Shown here: positions 43,809-50,883 of the stretch, piece after piece
How positions within the stretch are numbered: the first letter of the stretch is position 1
How the letters are laid out: each line of letters opens with the position of its first letter
DNA from: JACRLV01 sp045863555
GTDB lineage: Bacteria; Planctomycetota; Phycisphaerae; UBA1845; Fen-1342
Assembly: GCA_045863555.1 (NCBI GenBank)
Contig: BTUU01000006.1
Location: forward strand, 186,001 to 250,000
Direction: 5' to 3'
DNA length: 64,000 nucleotides
The notes under the pieces: model-generated
What the model saw: the letters and a program-made list of their open reading frames with translations, nothing else
What the model was told of the DNA's origin: nothing
Database searches by the model: none
Made by a program: the position numbers and the translations under genes

Positions 43809-43836
43809 AGTATACAAGGCTACATTCTTAAGTCAA
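43809..43836 (-). promoter_or_regulatory. Metal-regulon promoter and operator, copy B
   Basis: TTGACT (43831-43836) and TATACT (43809-43814) are 16 bases apart on the minus strand, near consensus. The element TGTAGCCTTGTATACT (43809-43824) overlaps the -10 box and spacer and matches copy A at 42601-42616 except at two positions. The transcript would begin near 43802, so the barrel mRNA is nearly leaderless. Confidence 0.75.
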
Positions 43837-43862
43837 GGGTAATTTCGGCCGCCGCCTGAAAT

Positions 43863-43894
43863 CCGCCGGCCCGGGCGAGGCCCGGCGGCCTTTT
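43863..43894 (+). terminator. Hairpin with T-run in the leader of the channel gene
   Basis: CCGCCGG (43863-43869) pairs with CCGGCGG (43882-43888), with two further pairs inside, then CC and TTTT (43891-43894). It is upstream of the plus-strand channel gene. GGCCGCC (43848-43854) could instead pair with GGCGGCC (43884-43890), an alternative fold, so an attenuator is conceivable. Confidence 0.4.
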
Positions 43895-43928
43895 CACGTT
43901 CCATGGCCGTGTCGGTACGCTACGCAGC

Positions 43929-45011
43929 ATGCTGATTCTGCGCATGGAGACGCTGCGGCTGCCGAAGCGGCGCATCGGCCGCGCCCGCGAGCGCTTCTGG
44001 CGCGAGTGGTGCTTCTGGCGGACGGTTGCGCGGCGTTTCCGGTCGCGCGTGCTGCTGGTGGCGACAGTGCTCGCGCTGGGAACGGCCGCGTTCATGCAGC
44101 TCGGCCCCGAGCGCACGCACGATCCGGTCGACGCGCTGTATGCGACGTGGCTGCTCGTCTTCGCCAACCCCACTGAGGATTTCCCCCACCATCCGCTGCT
44201 GCGCGTCCTGTTCTTCCTGCTGCCGGTCATGGGCCTCGTTCTGATCATCGAGGTGATCGTCCAGCTGGCGATGATGGTACGCGACCGCCGGACCGCGGAA
44301 AGGAGCTGGTGCGTGACGATGGCCTCATCGATGCGAAACCACATCGTGCTCGTCGGCCTCGGCCGTCTGGGCTATCGCACGTTCCGTGTGCTCCGCGCGC
44401 TCGGCGAACCGGTCGTCGTCATCGAGCGCGACGAAGCCCGCGAATTCGTCGAAGCCGTCCGCCGCGACGGCTCGCCGCTGATCATCGCGGATGCGCGGCA
44501 CGACGAATCGCTGGTCGCCGCGAACGTCGCCGAGGCGCGGTCGATCATCACCTGCACGAACGACGACCTGGGCAACCTCGAAGTCGCCCTCGACGCCCGG
44601 CGTATGAATCCCCACATCCGCGTGGTGCTGCGCATGTTCGACCAGAACGTCGCCGACAAGGTTCGCGACGGCTTCAACATCCGCATCGCCATGTCGCAGA
44701 CCGCCCTCGCCGCGCCGACCTTCGCCCTCGCGGCCGTCGACCCGACCATCGTCGGAACGCTCGTCGTCGATGATCAGCTCCTCATCCAGCAGCGCTGGCA
44801 GGTGCATCCGCAGTCGGAACTCGCGGGCAAGACGATTGGCGAAGTGCTGGAGACGCTCGGTTTCTCTGTCCTGCAACAGAAAACGAGCGGCAATGCGTCG
44901 CGCCTGTTTCCACCGCCGAGCCAGAAGCTCGCAGCAGGCGACCACCTGCTCGTGCAGGGGCCGTACGACGCGCTGCTGCGTCTCCGCAAGCGCGGTGCAA
45001 GCTTCGCGTAG
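43929..45011 (+). CDS. TrkA-N/TrkA-C ion channel without a TVGYGD filter
   Basis: 360 residues: a first helix near 39-58 (VLLVATVLALGTAAFMQL), a pore-loop region DALYATWLLVFANPTEDFPHH, a second helix near 98-120, then a TrkA-N Rossmann domain (HIVLVGLGRLGYRTFRVL; SIITCTNDDLGNLEVALDA) and a TrkA-C domain at the end. The usual K+ filter TVGYGD is replaced by FANPTEDF, so ion selectivity should differ. CASTOR/POLLUX-type channels also have unusual filters. RCK-like domains gate channels by nucleotide or ion binding. Opposite strand and divergent from the metal barrel gene. Confidence 0.8.
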   Translation: MLILRMETLRLPKRRIGRARERFWREWCFWRTVARRFRSRVLLVATVLALGTAAFMQLGPERTHDPVDALYATWLLVFANPTEDFPHHPLLRVLFFLLPVMGLVLIIEVIVQLAMMVRDRRTAERSWCVTMASSMRNHIVLVGLGRLGYRTFRVLRALGEPVVVIERDEAREFVEAVRRDGSPLIIADARHDESLVAANVAEARSIITCTNDDLGNLEVALDARRMNPHIRVVLRMFDQNVADKVRDGFNIRIAMSQTALAAPTFALAAVDPTIVGTLVVDDQLLIQQRWQVHPQSELAGKTIGEVLETLGFSVLQQKTSGNASRLFPPPSQKLAAGDHLLVQGPYDALLRLRKRGASFA

Positions 45012-45073
45012 GCTCGGCCCCCGGCGAGATACCGCATTGAAATGGCGAATGTCTCGACCGCCGGGGGCCCAGT

Positions 45074-46009
45074 CTATTTTGTCGGCCGATCGCTGCCGCG
45101 AAGCGCCGCCAGCACATCGTCGACGACATCGCACATCCGTCGGAGCCCGCCGTGCGTCCGTGCCGCAATGTGCGGCGTCACGATGCTGTTCGGCATGTTT
45201 AGCAATGGATGATCCCCCGGCAGCGGCTCCGGATCGGTCACGTCCAGCGCCGCGGCCGCGATCCGCCCCGACTGCAATGCCGCGACCAGCGCCGGCGTAT
45301 CGACGACCGCCCCGCGGGCCGTATTCACCAGGATCGCCGTCGGTTTCATCTTTTCCAGCGCCGCCGCACCGACCATCCCCCGCGTTGACGCATCCAGCGG
45401 CACATGCAGACTCACCACATCCGCCCCGGTCCAGACCTCGTCCGCCGCGACCCGCTCCGCCGGAAAATCAAACGGTCCGACGTCCGCGATGTCGTGATAA
45501 ATGACCCGCGAGCCGAACCCGGCCGCGCAGATCCGCCCGAACCGCGACCCGATCCGCCCCATCCCGATGATCCCAACCGCCAGATCGCGCAGCTCGCCCC
45601 CATGCGCCCCCGCCCGCGCCTCCCGAAACCGCCCCGCCCGATACTCACTCACCAGCCGCGGAACCGGCCGCAGAATCTGAAGCACCAGCCCGGCCGCCAG
45701 CTCCGCGACCGCCTGCGTCGACGCGGCCGGCGTGTGAATCACGCGGATCGACCGCGCCGCGACGGCCGCGAGATCGACCCGGTCGAGCCCCACGCCCGCC
45801 ACGCCGATCACCCGCAGTCGCGATCCCGCCGCGATCACGCGCGCCGTGATCGGCGTGTGCGTCCGCCCGATGATCGCGTCACATTCGCTGATCGCCGCGA
45901 TCAGCCCGTCCTCACCCGCGCCCGCCGGCGAGACCACCGTCGCGGCCGCCCGCAGCCGGGCGTCGTGCTCGGGGCTGAGCGGTTCGGCCAGCAGAATCTT
46001 CCACGCCAT
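45074..46009 (-). CDS. D-2-hydroxyacid dehydrogenase
   Basis: 311 residues of the NAD(P)-dependent D-isomer 2-hydroxyacid dehydrogenase family. Landmarks are RLRVIGVAGVGLDRVDL, the AVGIIGMGRIGSRFGR Rossmann motif (about residue 145), NTARGAVVDTPALVAAL with catalytic Arg, and the catalytic His in NSIVTPHIAARTHGG. Related to phosphoglycerate dehydrogenase without the regulatory ACT domains; the substrate is not defined. ATG 46009 is chosen because the family alignment begins there (MAWKILLAEPLSP), though the ribosome-binding site is weak. Confidence 0.88.
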   Translation of the reverse strand: MAWKILLAEPLSPEHDARLRAAATVVSPAGAGEDGLIAAISECDAIIGRTHTPITARVIAAGSRLRVIGVAGVGLDRVDLAAVAARSIRVIHTPAASTQAVAELAAGLVLQILRPVPRLVSEYRAGRFREARAGAHGGELRDLAVGIIGMGRIGSRFGRICAAGFGSRVIYHDIADVGPFDFPAERVAADEVWTGADVVSLHVPLDASTRGMVGAAALEKMKPTAILVNTARGAVVDTPALVAALQSGRIAAAALDVTDPEPLPGDHPLLNMPNSIVTPHIAARTHGGLRRMCDVVDDVLAALRGSDRPTK

Positions 46010-46062
46010 GCGGTAACTTCCGACCCTCGCGCGAGCGCCGGCCGCCGCCCGGGCGGCCGCGA

Positions 46063-46091
46063 ATGACTGCGGCGCGTGCGCGGAGTATACT
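46063..46091 (+). promoter_or_regulatory. Candidate promoter of the STAS gene
   Basis: ATGACT (46063-46068) and TATACT (46086-46091) with 17-base spacing; start codon 38 bases downstream. Confidence 0.45.
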
Positions 46092-46128
46092 CTGGGAGGA
46101 AGCGGTGAATCGGGCTCGGAGCAGTCAG

Positions 46129-46488
46129 ATGGCAGACGAATCGTCATTGAGCGTGCAGGAAAACGAGGGCGTCACGGTCGTTGGATTCCGCGAGGCCGCG
46201 ATCCTCGACGTGGTGACGATTCAGCGGATCGGCAAGGAACTCTACGCACTGGTGGAAACCGGCGGAAAAAAGCGGATCGTGCTGGATTTCGGCGACGTGC
46301 GTTTCCTCTCCTCGCAGGCCCTGGGCGTGCTGCTGAATCTCCGCCGCAAGGCCGACAAGGCCGGGGCCAAAGTGGCCCTGGCGCGAATCCGCGCCGAACT
46401 CGCGCGCGTCTTCAAGCTCACGAACCTCGACAAGCTTTTCGAATTCTTCGACGACACGGGCAAGGCGGTCGAAAAGCTCAAGGCGTGA
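46129..46488 (+). CDS. STAS-domain anti-sigma factor antagonist
   Basis: 119 residues, a complete STAS domain: GVTVVGFREAAILDVVTIQR, then IVLDFGDVRFLSSQALGVLL with the Ser-Ser pair that in SpoIIAA-type antagonists is phosphorylated by the partner kinase, and ALARIRAELARVFKLTNLDK. It should bind an HPK/anti-sigma kinase and free a sigma factor; no kinase gene is next to it. ATG 46129 has GGAG nearby. The promoter-like box upstream fits monocistronic expression. Confidence 0.85.
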   Translation: MADESSLSVQENEGVTVVGFREAAILDVVTIQRIGKELYALVETGGKKRIVLDFGDVRFLSSQALGVLLNLRRKADKAGAKVALARIRAELARVFKLTNLDKLFEFFDDTGKAVEKLKA

Positions 46489-46607
46489 GAGACCCGAGAG
46501 ACCCGAGCCACGTCTGAATAATCCGAGCCCGACGCGCTAGCGAGGGCGAGGAGGAGTGATTGGAGCCGCGTCACGCTCGCGAGCGCATCCGGCTCGATTC
46601 CGCGGCG

Positions 46608-46832
46608 TTACTTCTGGCGGTAGATGATCCGCCCGCGCTTCAGGTCGTACGGCGACAGCTCGACGGTGACGCGATCGCCGGGGAGGATGCGGATGAAGTG
46701 CTTGCGCATCTTTCCGGAGACCGTGGCCAGCACCTGGTGCTTGTTCTGCCCGACGTCCGCCTCAACCATGAACATCGCGTTGGGCAGCGCCTGGATGACC
46801 ACGGCTTCCATCTGAATCGCTTCGTCCGACAA
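46608..46832 (-). CDS. infA: Translation initiation factor IF-1
   Basis: 74 residues, OB-fold factor binding the ribosomal A site at initiation. From the TTG at 46832 the protein reads LSDEAIQMEAVVIQALPNAM (TTG read as Met), then VSGKMRKHFIRILPGDRVTV and ELSPYDLKRGRIIYRQK, nearly all diagnostic. GAGGA lies 6 bases before the TTG. A longer frame from 46922 has no family similarity before this point. A 3-residue expansion (VGQNKHQ) occurs in the loop where most IF-1 proteins read NGHE. The isolated location is not that of the usual ribosomal-protein operon. Confidence 0.93.
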   Translation of the reverse strand: MSDEAIQMEAVVIQALPNAMFMVEADVGQNKHQVLATVSGKMRKHFIRILPGDRVTVELSPYDLKRGRIIYRQK

Positions 46833-46974
46833 GTGCAATCCTCGAAAATCGAAACCGTCTCCGGGCGGGATCGCGTGGCCCAACGGCAGACCCGCATGTC
46901 CCGCACCGACCGACGGAATCACGTCAGCGTTGAAGCAATATTAGGGGGGCGACGCGGGGCGGTCAATTGGAGGG

Positions 46975-48126
46975 TCAGGTCTCGTAAACGCCGCGCTGGC
47001 CGGTCGAGATGACGTAATAACGAAGAACTCCGGTATTCGGGTCGAGCCAGATTGCGCGATCGCCGAGGATCGCCGCATTCGGGTTGAGCGGCGTATCGCT
47101 CAAGCCGAACGCGCTCGACTGGAGCGTGGTGATTCGCCCGTCATAGCGGATGAGCGAATACTCGACCGTTACGCTCACCCAGGGGACGCCCCGAACGGTG
47201 GAAAGGACGAAGCCGGCCTCGCCGGCGGCGAGCAGGATTGGCGAATTCAGGCCGATTGGACGCTCCTCGATGCCAATTTCACCAGTTTCGCGTGAGTAGT
47301 ACGAAACGCGAAAAACCGGGGGACGACTGTCGAGTTCCTCCCAGATGATGTACGTCGGCGATCCGAATGCCCGCTGAAAAGTCCCGGTCGTCGGCCGCGT
47401 CGCGAGCGTTCGAGTTTCGCCCGTTTCCAGGTCGGTCTCGACCACTGCAGCTTCGTCCGAGACGACGACCGAGGAGAATTCATCGATCTCCTCGAGGTGC
47501 GTTGCATAGCGCACTGAAAAAGCCCGCAGTCCATCGATCAGACTCGAATTCGGCAATCCGGCGCTCGGCAACTCGCGCGTCTCGCCCGCCGCAATCTCGT
47601 AAACGAGGTTCGTTTGAAACTCCTCGATGCCCACGGCCGGATCGGCGAGGCGACGCGCATTTGCGAAGATTCGACCGCAGTTGAGCACCCACCGGTCGAT
47701 ATACAGATCGCCCACGCGGCTTTCGACCCACACGTCGCGCAATTCCCCGGTGTCGAAATCGAACACGACGATCGTCGGCCGCAGTGGCCCCGTGACCGGA
47801 GTCGGCCATGCCGCATAGTCTCCATCGGTCTGGACGTCTTGTCTGGAGATCCGCTCGCCCGGGTCGACACCCGTGTACGTCCGTTCGCCCGACGACAGGT
47901 CCAGCAGGACCAGTTCCCCGACTGGCCCGATCCCGGGATAGAAGCCGGCGTCGTCACCTAGTAGTGCTCGATCCGAATTGCCTCCGATGACGGTCTTGAC
48001 TGATTCCTGAAGCTCAAGCGTCTTGATGAACTGAGATTCCACTCGCTCAGAAAGTGAACCAACCAGTGCATCGCAGCCTGAACACGCGATCACCAATAGC
48101 CCGACCGGAATGAGAAATGGGCGCAA
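46975..48126 (-). CDS. Lipoprotein of unknown function, propeller-like
   Basis: 383 residues from the TTG at 48126, chosen because GGAG lies 6 bases before it and the signal LIPVGLLVIACSGC with lipobox follows at once. The mature part consists of repeated beta-hairpin units such as LVLLDLSSGERTYTGVDPGE, IVVFDFDTGELRDVWVESR, AVVETDLETGETRTLATRP and YYSRETGEIGIEERPI, a pattern like TolB/beta-propeller blades. No catalytic residues are apparent. It probably binds a partner or ligand at the outer face of a membrane. I do not recognise a named family. Confidence 0.65.
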   Translation of the reverse strand: MRPFLIPVGLLVIACSGCDALVGSLSERVESQFIKTLELQESVKTVIGGNSDRALLGDDAGFYPGIGPVGELVLLDLSSGERTYTGVDPGERISRQDVQTDGDYAAWPTPVTGPLRPTIVVFDFDTGELRDVWVESRVGDLYIDRWVLNCGRIFANARRLADPAVGIEEFQTNLVYEIAAGETRELPSAGLPNSSLIDGLRAFSVRYATHLEEIDEFSSVVVSDEAAVVETDLETGETRTLATRPTTGTFQRAFGSPTYIIWEELDSRPPVFRVSYYSRETGEIGIEERPIGLNSPILLAAGEAGFVLSTVRGVPWVSVTVEYSLIRYDGRITTLQSSAFGLSDTPLNPNAAILGDRAIWLDPNTGVLRYYVISTGQRGVYET

Positions 48127-48196
48127 GACTGTCTCCAAGATGCGACTGAGATGTCCGCGCTGAATTCTATCGGGGGAGTCAACGGCCGATCGCCCG

Positions 48197-49471
48197 TCAC
48201 CGCCGCCGCTTCGATTGAGCGAGCCAGACCGCCATAGCGCCGAACCCGAACAACCCGCCGAAGCCGCACGCATCAGTCGATGGGGTGGCGTCATTGATCG
48301 GCGACGCGGTTTCATCGCCTGACGTTCCGTCGCTCGGGGGTCCATCGGAGACCACCACCTCCCCCGCCACAACCGCCGCCACACTCGGAGTCCCCTTCGC
48401 CGCCAGCCGCTTGATCTCGCCCGTATAGACCTCGGTGTAGTAGAGACTCCCGTCCGGCCCCTGCGCCAGGTCCACCGGCCCCTGAAGCTCGTCCGCAAAA
48501 ACCGTGTGCCGCAGAACCTCGCTCCGGTCGTTCAACTCGACCCGATAGAGCCGCCCCAGCACGAACTCCAGATGAAACAGGTTGCCGTGGTACTCGCCCG
48601 GGAACGGCCCGCCCGCATAATACACGCCGCCGGTCGGCGCGGCGCCGCCCTCGTGGTACGCGTAGATCGGGTCGGTGTACGCGGGGTCGCCGGGCGCGGC
48701 CTGCACGCCCTCGACGAGCGGCCAGCCGTAATTCGCCCCGCGCCTGATGAGATTGATCTCCTCGCGCCGCCCCTCCCCGTCCGAACCGACGTCGAACGCA
48801 AACAGCCGCCCGTCCGGCGCGAAGCAGAATCGAAATGGATTTCGCAGCCCCAGCGCCCAGACCGCCCGCGGCTCGCCGCTCGCCGTCGAGAACGGATTGT
48901 CGCCGGGCGTCGACCCGTCGAGGTTGATCCGGGCGATCTTCCCCGCGAGCGTGTTCATGTTCTGGGCATTCTCGGCGACGAGGTTGTCGCCGACGGAGAA
49001 GTACAGCAGACCATCCGGTCCGACCTTCAGGCCGCCGCCCGCGTGAAACTCGCCCCGTGTGGGGATGTGATCGCGAATCACGACCGGCTCGGCATCGGCC
49101 GCCGACTTCCGCCGCGCGGGATCGACGACGCGGTAGATTCGCTGCTCGCTGCGGTCGATCGTGACGAAGCAGTAGATGTACCCGTTGTCCGAAAAGTGCG
49201 GATCGAGCGCCATCCCCAGCAGCCCGTTCTCATTCTCCGTGTAGGGCTCGAAGAGCGCCGCTAGTTCCGCCTCGACCGATCCGTCCGTGTTGACGATCTG
49301 CACCCAGCCATACTGACTCGCGACAAAAAGCCGCCCGTCGGGCGCAAATTCCAGCGCAATCGGCGCAGTCAATCCACTCGCATACGTCGTGATCTCGAAT
49401 CGACTGTCGCGGACATCCGCGCCGAGAGCGGCGGAAACGGACGACGTTCCCGCAAGAACGGCGCCCACCAC
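48197..49471 (-). CDS. Secreted glucose/sorbosone dehydrogenase-like protein with sorting tail
   Basis: A six-bladed propeller of the GSDH (PQQ-dependent sugar dehydrogenase) type: LTAPIALEFAPDGRLFVASQ, ENGLLGMALDPHFSDNGYI, GEFHAGGGLKVGPDGLLYFS (family His-Gly-Gly and GP-DG motifs), NPFSTASGEPRAVWALGLRN and REEINLIRRGANYGWPLVEG. The C-terminal tail has a low-complexity stretch and then ACGFGGLFGFGAMAVW plus a basic end, resembling Cys-containing CTERM sorting signals. The signal peptide begins near the GTG codons at 49471/49468. An in-frame extension to 49570 consists of repeat-derived sequence and is probably not translated. Confidence 0.8.
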   Translation of the reverse strand: MVGAVLAGTSSVSAALGADVRDSRFEITTYASGLTAPIALEFAPDGRLFVASQYGWVQIVNTDGSVEAELAALFEPYTENENGLLGMALDPHFSDNGYIYCFVTIDRSEQRIYRVVDPARRKSAADAEPVVIRDHIPTRGEFHAGGGLKVGPDGLLYFSVGDNLVAENAQNMNTLAGKIARINLDGSTPGDNPFSTASGEPRAVWALGLRNPFRFCFAPDGRLFAFDVGSDGEGRREEINLIRRGANYGWPLVEGVQAAPGDPAYTDPIYAYHEGGAAPTGGVYYAGGPFPGEYHGNLFHLEFVLGRLYRVELNDRSEVLRHTVFADELQGPVDLAQGPDGSLYYTEVYTGEIKRLAAKGTPSVAAVVAGEVVVSDGPPSDGTSGDETASPINDATPSTDACGFGGLFGFGAMAVWLAQSKRRR

Positions 49472-49497
49472 CCGCCGCCGACGAAGTCGCCGCCCAC

Positions 49498-49529
49498 GTT
49501 CCCACCTTCCCACGTTCCCACCTTCCCAC
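49498..49529. repeat. Octad tandem array (STTCCCAC)
   Basis: Four 8-base units on the plus strand: GTTCCCAC, CTTCCCAC, GTTCCCAC, CTTCCCAC. The same unit family recurs at 61995-62026. It lies upstream of the sugar-dehydrogenase start. Confidence 0.85.
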
Positions 49530-49536
49530 CGCGCGT

Positions 49537-49612
49537 GGGGGACCGGTCTCCGACCGATCTTTTCAATCAAGCGGCCCAGCCATGGAGAAGACCGGTCAGA
49601 GACCGGTCCCCC
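49537..49612. repeat. 25-base inverted repeat around ACCGGTC
   Basis: The left arm 49537-49561 and right arm 49588-49612 pair at 23 of 25 positions; the outer 14 (GGGGGACCGGTCTC / GAGACCGGTCCCCC) pair perfectly. GACCGGTC-like blocks also occur as direct repeats inside each arm. It sits just after the DUF1501 stop (49622) on the minus strand and may end that operon. Confidence 0.8.
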
Positions 49613-49621
49613 AAAGATCGG

Positions 49622-50824
49622 CTACGCAAACAGCGCCCCGCCCGTGTTCTCGTCGTAGCTCTCATTGCCGATCTGGAAGATCGGCCGCGGATCGAACCCC
49701 AGCCAGTCGCGGATCACGCCGCTGTAGACCGCGCGGAAATCGACGTAGTAGGGCAGGTTGTCCGACGACAGGTCCGAAGTCGTGACGGCCTGCCCCTTCA
49801 GCCCGCCCGCGACGCGCGGGCCCACGAGAATCATGTGCCCGCCGTGCCCGTGATCCGTGCCCGGACTGCCGTTCTCCCGGTTGCGCCGGCCGAACTCGCT
49901 GTAAAACAGCACGGCCGTCCGATCCCACAGCCCGAGATTCTGCATGTCCTGCACAAACTGGCTGAATTCGTTGTTCAGTCGCGGGAAAAGCCGCGCATTC
50001 GCGTCAATCTGTGACCCGTGCGTGTCGAATCCGCCGTATTCGACCTTGAAGATCTGCGTGCCGAGGTTCGCGCTCGCGAGCTGCGCCGCCCGGTAGAACT
50101 CGCCCCGCGCCGCCCCGCTCGACGTGAAACTGGCGGTCTTTGCGCGGATTTCCTCGCCGAGCTGATCAATCCGCCGGTACGAGTTCAGAATCGCCTGCTG
50201 CGACGGCGTCGGATTCGTCTTCATATCCGGCAGCCGGCCGAACGCATCCTGGGCCGCCCGGCGATACGTCGAATCCGGGTAGCCGTAGCGCTGCGGATCG
50301 CCGATCGTCTCCACGCTGAGCACGCCGTATGGCTCGTCAAAATACGTCTTGCGAAGCCGCTCGTACCACGTGGCCTGCGTCCCCGCGGTCGAGGCGAGGT
50401 TTCGCACGCCGAATTCGTAGATCTCCTGGCTCTCGAAGTGCGAGCCGTTGCCGCGGGGATACGCGACCTGCTGGATGATCGCCACCTGCCGCTGGTTGTA
50501 GAGGTCGTTGAAGAACGGGAACTGCCGATTGATGCCGAATTCCGGCGCGTCGGCCAGCGGAAACACGCCGTCCGCCTTGAGTCCGAGCTGCGGCCGGTTC
50601 GACTGATACTTCGCGTTCGCGAACGGGGCGAGGAAGCTCAGCGAGTCGAGGCCGCCGTTGAGCTGGCAGAGCACCAGGATATTGCCCGTTCCCATCGCGG
50701 TCCGGGCGTACGTCGACGCCACGGTGCGGAGGAGCGGATCGGCGACGAGCAGCGCACCGAATGCGGTGCCCGCCTTTTTCAGCAGCGACCGACGCGTAAC
50801 CAGTTCACATTCACGACACCACAT
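49622..50824 (-). CDS. DUF1501 family exported protein
   Basis: 400 residues with a twin-arginine-like start TRRSLLKKAGTAFGALLVA. The DUF1501 fold is recognised by LVLCQLNGGLDSLSFLAPF, GFDTHGSQ, YSEFGRRNRENGSPGTDHG and GHMILVGPRVAGGLKGQ; the GxDTH and GTDHG motifs suggest a metal-dependent sulfatase/phosphatase-like core. Function is unknown. It is encoded 59 bases downstream of the DUF1800 gene, the usual partner in Planctomycetota. Confidence 0.9.
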   Translation of the reverse strand: MWCRECELVTRRSLLKKAGTAFGALLVADPLLRTVASTYARTAMGTGNILVLCQLNGGLDSLSFLAPFANAKYQSNRPQLGLKADGVFPLADAPEFGINRQFPFFNDLYNQRQVAIIQQVAYPRGNGSHFESQEIYEFGVRNLASTAGTQATWYERLRKTYFDEPYGVLSVETIGDPQRYGYPDSTYRRAAQDAFGRLPDMKTNPTPSQQAILNSYRRIDQLGEEIRAKTASFTSSGAARGEFYRAAQLASANLGTQIFKVEYGGFDTHGSQIDANARLFPRLNNEFSQFVQDMQNLGLWDRTAVLFYSEFGRRNRENGSPGTDHGHGGHMILVGPRVAGGLKGQAVTTSDLSSDNLPYYVDFRAVYSGVIRDWLGFDPRPIFQIGNESYDENTGGALFA

Positions 50825-50883
50825 GCGCAGCTCCCTCGAAAATTGCGGCCGCAGTTCGCGTCCGTCGTTCCCCGAATCAACCG

